Notes under the pieces: generated by a model
Told to the model about the DNA's origin: nothing
The model's input: the letters and a program-made list of their open reading frames with translations, nothing else
The model's database searches: none
Translations under genes and position numbers: made by a program
Source of the DNA: JBBAFB01 sp041655595
Lineage (GTDB): Bacteria; Bacillota; DULZ01
Assembly: GCA_041655595.1 (NCBI GenBank)
Contig: JBBAFB010000108.1
Span: forward strand, 1-7,470
DNA length: 7,470 nucleotides
Direction of reading: 5' to 3'
Part shown: piece after piece, positions 1 through 5,543 of the stretch
Layout: the number at the start of each line of letters is the position of its first letter
How positions within the stretch are numbered: position 1 is the stretch's first letter

Positions 1-145
1 GCTCTACGTCGGTTTTTAATTTGTTCCCGTCAAAAAAGATATTAATGGCCCCGCTTGTTTCTGCTTTGGCAGGATAAGTAGCCATAACTGGGTAGAGAAC
101 CATCACCATTACTACCGTAACAATTATAAACGATAACCTTTTCAC
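1..145 (-). CDS. Secreted protein N-terminus, copper-amine-oxidase-N-like (partial)
   Basis: Only the first 48 codons are in the window; the rest lies beyond the left edge. The GTG start at 145 is set by an AAGGAGG Shine-Dalgarno at 154-160, eight bases upstream. The product begins MKRLSF, continues with a hydrophobic stretch (IIVTVVMVMVLYPVMA) and a small-residue region ending about AKA-E, which is a typical Sec signal peptide. The first mature residues contain INIFFDGNKLKTDV. That resembles the opening strand of the copper-amine-oxidase N-terminal (stalk) repeat, often found in Firmicutes surface proteins, where a short 'V.vNG..l' strand starts each unit. The complete secreted protein at 390-2000 carries repeats of the same kind, so the two may be related surface proteins, though I cannot compare them beyond this strand. 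The signal peptide is well supported; the family assignment is tentative because so little is visible. Confidence 0.7.
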   Translation of the reverse strand, partial: MKRLSFIIVTVVMVMVLYPVMATYPAKAETSGAINIFFDGNKLKTDVE

Positions 146-150
146 TTTAA

Positions 151-175
151 TTGCCTCCTTCAAATTTGCCTCCTT
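151..175 (-). promoter_or_regulatory. Doubled ribosome binding site
   Basis: The 10-base string TTGCCTCCTT (AAGGAGGCAA on the coding strand) occurs at 151-160 and again at 166-175, a 15-base period. The copy at 151-160 is correctly spaced for the GTG at 145. The upstream copy is too far away to serve that start and may be a small local duplication or a standby ribosome site. Confidence 0.6.
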
Positions 176-221
176 TTCTTTATTCCCTTCTGCCCCGTTT
201 TCTCCTCCTGTTTACATCTAT

Positions 222-230
222 TTTATACCA
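222..230 (-). promoter_or_regulatory. Candidate extended -10 promoter
   Basis: Read on the minus strand, TGGTATAAA is an extended -10 element (TGnTATAAA) about 80 bases upstream of the GTG at 145. I find no convincing -35 hexamer at 16-18 bases. The call rests on the -10 match and its position only. Confidence 0.35.
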
Positions 231-277
231 TAAATCAAGGGGGCCCACCGAACTGATTGTCATGTAATGGTGTGGCA

Positions 278-327
278 GGTGCCGTTGCACGGAACTAAAT
301 AAATGCACCGAAGGATGCAACAGCACC
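278..327. repeat. 12-bp imperfect inverted repeat, 26-base loop
   Basis: GGTGCCGTTGCA (278-289) and TGCAACAGCACC (316-327) are reverse complements except for one position, which becomes a G-U pair in one of the two possible transcripts. The loop is 26 bases. No U-tract follows on either strand, so it is a poor intrinsic terminator despite lying between two minus-strand genes. CCGTCCCC directly follows the right arm (328-335). Hairpins with a GGGGACGG flank and a GTTGCA core look like the dispersed REP-type palindromes of some Firmicutes genomes; that link is from memory and inference. The rest of 146-389 shows no gene. Confidence 0.5.
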
Positions 328-389
328 CGTCCCCAGTGCATATTCCAGGTCATTCGCTGTCCTGCCTATTTAGCCTCCGAATCCTTAGC

Positions 390-2000
390 TTATTTCAATC
401 TGGTACTGCAAATCGTCCCCGTTGTCCGATTGACAAAGGTTACCGTCGTTCCCGTTATATCGATGCTGCCTACCCGCGTGGTGTCCGAAGTTTTAAAAAC
501 CACGGCACCCGACCTATCAAAAATCATAACCCGGTACTTTGACAGTTCCGTTTCCTCAAAGGTGCAAATCAGGTATTCATTTTGATCACCGGCAATTTTC
601 ATTTCTTCTAACACTGCCCCTTCGTTTACGTTTTTACCGTCATCATCGTAAAGGTTTTCATTTTCGGCCTTCTCCCAGTAGGCCTTTCCATTGATAACCG
701 CAAAACTCCGGATTTCAACGGACGGCTGTGCCAGTTGCTTAACGAAATCTTCATTTCCATCCTTCATGGAAATCCGATACAATGCCCCTTCGCTCACGTA
801 ATAAAGATAGTCCCCTTCCTGCTGGAAGCCCATCGCTTCATGCTTGCTCATTCGTATCGTTTCATTGGTATTGATATTCACCCTGTAGATGCCGTTCTCC
901 TCTGTCGCTCCCTCTCTCATATTGAAAGCGAGGATATAGAGATTTTCCCCATCGAAAACGACATCATCCGATCCGCTGCCGCCTCTTCCGTCAGACTCCA
1001 CCTTCCAGGACCATCCATAGAGATAATCCTGATCTCCAACGGGAATATATTTCCCGTCAACTTTCCTGGAAAGGTTGCCTGAACTTGGCGTGTGTCCTGT
1101 CCAGTAGGTAAACACATTATCACCAAAAGTCTTGACCCTGCTATAGCCGTTTTGTTGTTCCGTGGCGCTGCCGTCATCATTGAGCCTGAAGATGCGATCT
1201 GCCCCCATTACTGCGCCGCCTACATGATAAAACAGGTGTGCCTCTCCATTTTCAATATAGAGTTTGCCATAATATAATACGTCGTTGATGGGCAACTGAT
1301 AAACTGTTTTTGTCTTTGTGGGATCGGATAGCAGCGCCTGTATGATCTGTCCTTTTTTCCCTCGATAATAAATATATTTTTTTGTCACCGTGGCACTACT
1401 AATCTTCCCATCGTCATCCTTCAATATGTCACTATCGCCGAAGCTCGTTTGTTCAAGCTTGAGGTTGTAAGATTTGATGATGAGCCCTTCCTTGGGACTA
1501 AAATTGTAATCCCAGCCAAATTCATTAACCCCAAACTCCCAGGTCATGGGAAAATAAGTAATATCTCGGAAGGACAAGAGCGGATATTGTTGCTCACCGT
1601 TGTCCACAACCCTGCCGTTGACCTTAATCGGAAAGGTAACTACTGTCGCCTTGTAGCTTCCCCTGTTTGTCGTTGACGAAGAATACGCCAAATACGCAGC
1701 GGTGATGCCCGTTTTATCAATGACAAGCCCTTCGGTACTACCCTTCCACTGTGTTTCCAGCCCAAGGACACGGCAATCATTGTAGGTCATGGGGAAATAT
1801 GTGATATCGTTGTACACGATAAAGGGATATTTGCTTTTACTAAGATCGATCTTGACCCCATTGACGATAATAGGATACGTCGGCACTGAGATAGTAACGG
1901 TCCTTGCGGTCTCTGCTCCATAGACCGATACAGGAAGCCCTACCGTAAGCAATACTATTATTACAAAGAATGCCAATAATTTTTTCTTCTTTCTTTTCAT
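390..2000 (-). CDS. Secreted beta-propeller protein with two CuAO-N-like repeats
   Basis: The 536-residue product is complete. The ATG at 2000 is preceded by AAAGGTG about five bases upstream. Residues 1-29 form a lysine-rich Sec signal peptide (MKRKKKK, hydrophobic core, cleavage near VYG-AE). Two related units follow, about 39-95 and 119-177. Each contains YPI.VNG or FPIKVNG, then YP and DITYFPMT, and ends with GL.I; this is the copper-amine-oxidase N-terminal-like stalk pattern. From about residue 180 to the end, repeated strands such as KKYIYYRG, ENLYILAF and DYLYYVSEGALYRI recur every 40-50 residues. That fits a beta-propeller of the DUF5050 / LRP1-like type. I see no catalytic motif and no anchor (no LPxTG, no C-terminal helix). 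The protein is probably released or held at the wall by the stalk repeats. Its ligand and role are unknown. The fold call is family knowledge plus inference. Confidence 0.88.
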   Translation of the reverse strand: MKRKKKKLLAFFVIIVLLTVGLPVSVYGAETARTVTISVPTYPIIVNGVKIDLSKSKYPFIVYNDITYFPMTYNDCRVLGLETQWKGSTEGLVIDKTGITAAYLAYSSSTTNRGSYKATVVTFPIKVNGRVVDNGEQQYPLLSFRDITYFPMTWEFGVNEFGWDYNFSPKEGLIIKSYNLKLEQTSFGDSDILKDDDGKISSATVTKKYIYYRGKKGQIIQALLSDPTKTKTVYQLPINDVLYYGKLYIENGEAHLFYHVGGAVMGADRIFRLNDDGSATEQQNGYSRVKTFGDNVFTYWTGHTPSSGNLSRKVDGKYIPVGDQDYLYGWSWKVESDGRGGSGSDDVVFDGENLYILAFNMREGATEENGIYRVNINTNETIRMSKHEAMGFQQEGDYLYYVSEGALYRISMKDGNEDFVKQLAQPSVEIRSFAVINGKAYWEKAENENLYDDDGKNVNEGAVLEEMKIAGDQNEYLICTFEETELSKYRVMIFDRSGAVVFKTSDTTRVGSIDITGTTVTFVNRTTGTICSTRLK

Positions 2001-2079
2001 ATTTTCACCTTTTCCTTTTTAATTCCTCAATTGTATAAATCGGTCAATCACCGGCCCGATTCAGATTTGTGTGCCCTGC

Positions 2080-2232
2080 CTAATTAACAAGTAAACCTTC
2101 CATAGAATTATAATATCCCTGAATGTGGAAACGTACAATAAATCTTGCTTGAGGACTGAATCCAACTACACCAGTTCCAAAAGAATGGGCCGCGGTCAAG
2201 AACATGGAATGCGATCTAGGACCTATCCTCAA
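2080..2232 (-). CDS. Candidate 50-residue small protein
   Basis: On the minus strand a TTG codon at 2232 follows AAGGAGG (2237-2243) by four bases and opens a 50-codon frame ending in TAG at 2080-2082. The product begins MRIGPRSHSMF and ends NSMEGLLVN. It has a glycine-, phenylalanine- and arginine-rich middle (VVGFSPQARFIVRF). An in-frame TAA lies just upstream, so TTG or the ATG at 2205 are the only starts, and only TTG has a ribosome site. It starts about 59 bases after the stop of the XRE gene and could share its transcript. I do not recognise the family. The opposite strand has a similarly short open frame, so coding is not proven. It may also be the remnant of a longer gene. Confidence 0.35.
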   Translation of the reverse strand: MRIGPRSHSMFLTAAHSFGTGVVGFSPQARFIVRFHIQGYYNSMEGLLVN

Positions 2233-2291
2233 TTATCCTCCTTAAGTGAATATTCCCGCTAGTGCTGGCTATCAATTTCATGATTTCACAT

Positions 2292-2837
2292 TTAAACCAC
2301 CTTTTTTTTAGATTTAATCCTTCCTTGTACTCCCAACACTAAAGACTTTAACTGATTAAAAAATAGAGTTATAAATCCTACTATTGCTAATAACCAACAA
2401 AAGTAATAAAAAAATATGAGTTCATAATAAGTAATAAAATTGTGTAACCCAACAAGCCACTTTTTTGTGGCCGGGTTATAAAAAGAAATATGCGGTGGAT
2501 ATATTTTGGCAAGTATCCAAATCACAAAAATACTTGTGGCTGAAAATAATATAGACGATACAGCGAAGATTACCCTGTACCTATTATTTTTAGAATCTTT
2601 ATTTGCATTATTACTTCCGATTGCACCCTCCAATTGGAAATCTACTTTTTTAAGAAGGTAATCTGTAGTCACTCCAAAAATATCACTTAATTGAATGATC
2701 TTATCAACCTCCGGTACCGATTGACCTGACTCCCATTTAGAAATAGATTGCCTAGAGATTCCCAGTTTATCTGCAAGCTGTTCTTGAGATAAGTTATTTC
2801 TTTTTCTTAGTTGTTGAATCTTTTCTGCCAGATTCAT
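2292..2837 (-). CDS. XRE-family membrane-anchored transcriptional regulator
   Basis: The 181-residue product starts with a classic Cro/C1-type helix-turn-helix at about 1-63. LSQEQLADKLGISRQSISKW supplies the two DNA-contacting helices, and VPEVDKIIQLSDIFGV completes the five-helix fold. A polar linker (64-86) leads to two predicted membrane helices, about 88-111 and 137-160. The C-terminus is basic (KSKKKVV). XRE HTH plus C-terminal membrane segments is a common Firmicutes layout in which DNA binding may be tied to an envelope signal or a membrane partner; the target here is unknown. The ATG at 2837 has GGGAG about ten bases upstream. A TTGACA element and paired 9-bp repeats upstream suggest autoregulation. 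The last roughly 28 codons are duplicated at 4648-4730 as a relic. I am confident of the class, not of any specific function. Confidence 0.9.
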   Translation of the reverse strand: MNLAEKIQQLRKRNNLSQEQLADKLGISRQSISKWESGQSVPEVDKIIQLSDIFGVTTDYLLKKVDFQLEGAIGSNNANKDSKNNRYRVIFAVSSILFSATSIFVIWILAKIYPPHISFYNPATKKWLVGLHNFITYYELIFFYYFCWLLAIVGFITLFFNQLKSLVLGVQGRIKSKKKVV

Positions 2838-2886
2838 TAGTTCCAGCTCCCATCTTTATAAAAACTACCTGCATCATAATAAAAAG

Positions 2887-2937
2887 GGCAGTTGCATTCT
2901 ACCAAGCACTCTTTGATTTTTGTCAACCGGCAGTTGC
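2887..2937 (-). promoter_or_regulatory. xre promoter bracketed by paired direct repeats
   Basis: On the minus strand TTGACA (2921-2926) is followed after 19 bases by TAGAAT (2896-2901), upstream of the regulator's start at 2837. The spacing is two bases longer than ideal. The 9-mer GGCAGTTGC (plus-strand sense) occurs at 2887-2895, just downstream of the -10, and at 2929-2937, just upstream of the -35. The repeats are 42 bases apart start to start, about four helical turns, so both would lie on the same DNA face. Such sites could be operators for the XRE protein itself. The repeats are seen directly; the operator role is inferred. Confidence 0.45.
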
Positions 2938-2998
2938 TTTAGCGGTTCTCTAGACCTGCAACCTATCCAAGCACATGTATTCATATTTAAATTGCGGA

Positions 2999-3023
2999 AC
3001 ATAAGGGATCAATCCCTTTATGT
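2999..3023 (-). terminator. Hairpin after the VOC gene
   Basis: ACATAAGGGAT (2999-3009) pairs with ATCCCTTTATGT (3012-3023) with a single bulged base and a very short loop, right after the VOC stop codon. The minus-strand continuation is AT-rich (GCAATTTAAATATG) but lacks a clean U-run. It is therefore a weak or atypical terminator, or an mRNA 3'-end stabiliser. Confidence 0.45.
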
Positions 3024-3029
3024 CGGAAA

Positions 3030-3464
3030 CTATTTACTCCAGTTTTGGATTTCTATGTAATTACCTTCGGGGTCTTTAGCATAAGCGACTGTTAATAAGC
3101 CTACGCCTTTAAGCTCCTTATGTACGACCTCTCCTAAGAGAGTTCCGCCGCAATTGATTAGCTTTTCAACTACCTGCACCACATCATCAACATGAAAAGC
3201 AATATGTCCGAACCCCTGTGCATTAATTTGAGCCTTCACCTGTGGAATGGCAGGTTCATATTGGAATATTTCCAGAGTGGGACCATCCTCGTAACCCGGC
3301 AAAATTAAATGAATCCCTTTAATTTTAGTTTTCTCAATATTTGTTAGTTTGTCCAGCCATTCCCCCTCAAGATCCCTTTTGGGATATTGGGGCTTACAAT
3401 CAAACACATCCATGTAAAACTGAGCCAATCTCTCCCAATCCTCAGCAACTAAGTTTGTATGCAC
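3030..3464 (-). CDS. VOC/glyoxalase-fold protein
   Basis: The 144 residues from the GTG at 3464 make a small vicinal-oxygen-chelate protein with two beta-alpha-beta-beta-beta halves. The four positions that usually bind the metal are all filled: H2 (VHTNL), E65 (PTLEIF), H87 (GHIAFHV) and E138 (NYIEIQ). It may therefore be a real metalloenzyme of the lyase/dioxygenase/glyoxalase superfamily. The substrate cannot be read from sequence. The start is doubtful. The only Shine-Dalgarno, GGGAGG at 3488-3493, is 23 bases from the GTG but eight bases from an in-frame ATT at 3479. Starting there adds five residues (MSIKF) and restores the first beta-strand, IKFVHTNL, seen in relatives. I keep the canonical codon as the coordinate but think translation begins at 3479. 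The gene is absent from the right-hand duplicate. Confidence 0.85.
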   Translation of the reverse strand: MHTNLVAEDWERLAQFYMDVFDCKPQYPKRDLEGEWLDKLTNIEKTKIKGIHLILPGYEDGPTLEIFQYEPAIPQVKAQINAQGFGHIAFHVDDVVQVVEKLINCGGTLLGEVVHKELKGVGLLTVAYAKDPEGNYIEIQNWSK

Positions 3465-3476
3465 AAATTTAATACT

Positions 3477-3493
3477 AATAAGAGTAACCTCCC
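3477..3493 (-). promoter_or_regulatory. Ribosome site implying an ATT start
   Basis: GGGAGG (3488-3493, minus strand) lies eight bases before ATT (3479-3477), in frame with the VOC gene. No ATG, GTG or TTG is in frame at that distance. ATT is a known rare bacterial initiator, best known from infC. Confidence 0.45.
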
Positions 3494-3513
3494 GTCTGTT
3501 AAAAAAATTTTCA

Positions 3514-3803
3514 ATTAATTATTCCTGAGATTCTGTTTTTTGGACCTAAACCTTTTGTAATTTCACCCGGAAGATGTTAGTATGCTATAATTTATAGGGG
3601 GTAACAAACGGGGAAGAAATGCCCAAGCTACACAAAAGCTAGTGACCAACCCTTGGCATTGTATCATTAAATCTGCCCACTCCAGCCCTTTATCCGCTTA
3701 TGGGGGTTTTTTTGGCAGTAAACCTTTTCCCAAAACTAATAATTTTCTAATTTCACAAGGCAAGACACCTATTGATTGACAGATTGAAAACATAAATCAG
3801 TGA
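3514..3803 (+). pseudogene. ung: ung relic with internal deletion
   Basis: Bases 3514-3610 match the intact ung upstream region at 4739-4835 (8 differences by hand), and 3610-3803 match the ung 3' end at 5322-5515 (13 differences, no gaps). Between them 486 bases are missing, removing 162 codons including the GQDPYH active-site motif. The junction falls on a run of G residues. Both candidate start codons are lost: GTG at 4826 reads GTA here, and GTG at 4835 reads GGG. The remaining frame stays open through the former HPSP motif, now HSSP, then meets a stop where a tryptophan codon became TGA (3777-3779). The deletion is in frame, so the frame itself is not shifted. No function as a glycosylase is possible. 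The promoter is still intact and points toward the 3' end of thpR. Confidence 0.9.
3583..3591 (+). promoter_or_regulatory. Intact extended -10 promoter of the ung relic
   Basis: TGCTATAAT at 3583-3591 is identical to the element upstream of the intact ung. There is no good -35 hexamer. If active, it would make an RNA through the relic and into the strand opposite the thpR 3' end. Confidence 0.55.
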
Positions 3804-3826
3804 TACACGGTTATCTGACCGCTTCA

Positions 3827-4357
3827 TCAAACTAGCTGCTTGGAGTAAAGGGGGGTATAAATGAGCTTGCCCTCTACCCTTTTTGATTCCATCAAGCTTA
3901 TTTTTGTTACCTCAATTTTGATAGGTTCCAGGCCCCTATCAAAATCAGTGGGGGAAAATCCTTTTTTTAAAATGACCTTTCTACCGATTGTTAAGTGGGG
4001 CTTGAATTTTCTTTTTTCAAGGGTAAAATCATTAGAACTGAGGGAAGCATAAAGTTGCTCATAAATATTTAAAAGCACTTTGTTTTCTTCCACGCCAACC
4101 CAATAAATATCGCCTTCCCGGCGAGAAAAACGACCAATGCCCTTTAAAATTAAGGTGAAGGCGGAAGCTATGACTTTGTCCATTGCCGACCTTATATCAG
4201 CTAACCTACCCGTTTCCCCCAAAAACACAAGGGTTAAATGTAGATTTTCCGACCGTGTAAAATTACCGCCTACAGTGTATTTTTTTAAAGCTGCAATTAT
4301 GCTGGACAGTTTGCTTTTTTCCTCACTACTAAAGTTAATAGCTATAAAAAGACGCAT
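3827..4357 (-). CDS. thpR: RNA 2',3'-cyclic phosphodiesterase (2H family)
   Basis: The 176-residue product is full length for the bacterial LigT/ThpR family. It begins MRLFIAIN, the usual first strand. It carries both HxTx signatures of the 2H phosphoesterase fold: HLTL at 40-43 and HLTI at 121-124, each followed by the family's typical residues (VFLGE; GRK). These histidines form the active site that opens 2',3'-cyclic phosphate ends of RNA; the same proteins were first named 2'-5' RNA ligases. It is probably cytoplasmic. The ATG at 4357 has AAGGAG six bases upstream. The gene converges on the ung relic, ending 23 bases from the relic's stop. Its last codons overlap the region that, in the right-hand copy, forms the ung terminator. 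A truncated copy of its 3' end lies at 5544-5637. Substrates in vivo for this family are uncertain. Confidence 0.92.
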   Translation of the reverse strand: MRLFIAINFSSEEKSKLSSIIAALKKYTVGGNFTRSENLHLTLVFLGETGRLADIRSAMDKVIASAFTLILKGIGRFSRREGDIYWVGVEENKVLLNIYEQLYASLSSNDFTLEKRKFKPHLTIGRKVILKKGFSPTDFDRGLEPIKIEVTKISLMESKRVEGKLIYTPLYSKQLV

Positions 4358-4581
4358 TTTATACTCCTTACTCGGCGGGTTCCCATTTGCATCTTACAGG
4401 AGAAACAATATAAGATTCAGCATTTTTCTAATTTAAACAGGTATTGTTATCTGTCCCTTTGATGTGATTTCTACTAACTCCATGATACAAAACTTTCTTC
4501 CAAGAATACAACGAATTCCTTACATTTATAGCATATACCGTTTTACTAAAAATAACAACTGATAGCAAATGGGCGCTTTGT
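4358..4581. other. Intergenic region upstream of thpR
   Basis: This AT-rich stretch shows no convincing gene. A TATATT at 4398-4403 (minus strand) is a possible thpR -10 without a clear -35. AACAATA and TATTGTT flank it as a weak 7-bp inverted repeat. I found no match to the region left of 2233, so the duplication does not visibly extend here. Confidence 0.4.
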
Positions 4582-4730
4582 TTATCTCCTTTTTAAAGTG
4601 AGTATTCCTGCTAGTGCTAGTCAGCGGTTTTATAGTTTTCCCTCTAAATCACCTTTTTTGGATTTAAGCCTTCTTTGTACTCCCAAGGTTAAAGACTTTA
4701 ACTGATTAAAAAATAGAGTTATAAACCCTA
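4582..4730 (-). pseudogene. Relic of the XRE regulator 3' end
   Basis: This stretch is a diverged copy of 2233-2380: the last part of the XRE gene plus its 3' flank. Bases 4691-4730 match 2341-2380 with one change, and the flank is only about 70% alike by eye. On the minus strand it still reads GFITLFFNQLKSL and LGVQRRLKSKK, against the intact protein's GFITLFFNQLKSL and LGVQGRIKSKK. It then diverges at the tail to a stop about eight residues later. The helix-turn-helix and first membrane helix are absent. It abuts the ung promoter block directly at about 4731-4739, so the 5' part of the regulator and the VOC gene were lost here. A Shine-Dalgarno-like AAGGAG persists downstream on the minus strand (4587-4592). 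Confidence 0.85.
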
Positions 4731-4807
4731 TGATTAAGATTAATTATTCCTGAGATTCTGTTTTTTGGACTTAAACTTTTTATACTTTCATCCCGAAGAT
4801 GTTAGTA

Positions 4808-4829
4808 TGCTATAATTTATAGGGGGTGA
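4808..4829 (+). promoter_or_regulatory. ung promoter and start-proximal ribosome site
   Basis: TGCTATAAT at 4808-4816 is a perfect extended -10. Transcription should start near 4823, only about 12 bases before the GTG at 4835. The leader would consist of little more than the GGGGGTGA ribosome site (4822-4829). No good -35 hexamer is present. Confidence 0.65.
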
Positions 4830-4834
4830 CAAGC

Positions 4835-5515
4835 GTGGCGATTTTAAATAACAGTTGGCAGAGTTTGCTTGAAGCGGAGTTTAAAAAGGATTATTACTTA
4901 AAGCTTAGGAATTTTTTATTTGATGAATATCGTTCCAGGACCATTTATCCCAATGTTCACGATGTTTACAATGCCCTACACTATACTGATTACCGAGCTG
5001 TGAAAGTGGTTATTTTAGGTCAGGATCCTTACCATGGCCCTAATCAGGCACATGGACTGAGCTTTTCTGTGAAACCGGGAGTAAAGGCACCGCCCTCCTT
5101 GGTTAATATCTTTAAAGAATTGCAAAATGATTTAGGTTGCTACATCCCCAATCATGGTTATTTAAAAAAGTGGGCAGACCAGGGGGTTCTGCTGTTGAAT
5201 GCTGCTTTAACTGTCAGGGCGGGTCAGGCCAACTCTCATAGTAAGATTGGTTGGGAGTTATTGACCACCAGGATTATTTCACTATTGAATGATCGGAAAG
5301 ACGGCGTGGTTTTCATCCTTTGGGGAAGAAACGCCCAAGCCAAGGAAAACCTATTAACCAACCCTTGGCATTGTATCATTAAATCTGCCCACCCCAGCCC
5401 TTTATCCGCTCATGGGGGTTTTTTTGGCAGTAAACCTTTTTCCAAAACTAATAATTTTCTAATTTCACAAGGCAAGACACCTATTGATTGGCAGATTGAA
5501 AACATAAATCGGTGA
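4835..5515 (+). CDS. ung: Uracil-DNA glycosylase, family 1
   Basis: The 226-residue enzyme removes uracil from DNA arising from cytosine deamination or dUMP incorporation, the first step of base excision repair in the cytoplasm. With the GTG at 4835 as start, the water-activating motif GQDPYH is at 62-67 with catalytic Asp64. The uracil-recognition stretch LLLNAALTVR is near 119-128. The minor-groove loop HPSPLS is at 186-191 with catalytic His186. FFGSKPFS and a C-terminal DW complete the family pattern. Length and numbering match Ung proteins closely. An in-frame GTG at 4826 lies within the Shine-Dalgarno GGGGGTGA (4822-4829), so 4835, five bases after that site, is the better start. The gene has its own extended -10 promoter and terminator. 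It is the only working ung copy here; the left copy (3514-3803) is gutted. Confidence 0.96.
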   Translation: MAILNNSWQSLLEAEFKKDYYLKLRNFLFDEYRSRTIYPNVHDVYNALHYTDYRAVKVVILGQDPYHGPNQAHGLSFSVKPGVKAPPSLVNIFKELQNDLGCYIPNHGYLKKWADQGVLLLNAALTVRAGQANSHSKIGWELLTTRIISLLNDRKDGVVFILWGRNAQAKENLLTNPWHCIIKSAHPSPLSAHGGFFGSKPFSKTNNFLISQGKTPIDWQIENINR

Positions 5516-5543
5516 TACACGGTTATCTGACCGATTCATCAAA

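Noticed and set aside
303..1676. Several plus-strand open frames (303-542, 735-1082, 1092-1277, 1449-1676) and a minus-strand one at 917-1180
   Set aside because: They overlap the secreted propeller gene in other frames, lack ribosome sites and show no family features. The 390-2000 frame has a signal peptide and domain structure.
2292..4357. XRE regulator plus neighbours as a toxin-antitoxin or phage-defence system
   Set aside because: The partners are a VOC-fold protein, an ung relic and thpR. None is a known toxin or effector in this arrangement, and the regulator's membrane helices fit an envelope-linked regulator better.
3861..4436. Plus-strand open frames at 3861-4052 and 4137-4436
   Set aside because: They are antisense to thpR, which has both HxTx motifs and a proper ribosome site. 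No independent coding evidence.
4826..4834. GTG at 4826 as the ung start
   Set aside because: It is part of the Shine-Dalgarno GGGGGTGA and would have no ribosome site of its own. GTG at 4835 is correctly spaced and gives family-typical length and numbering.
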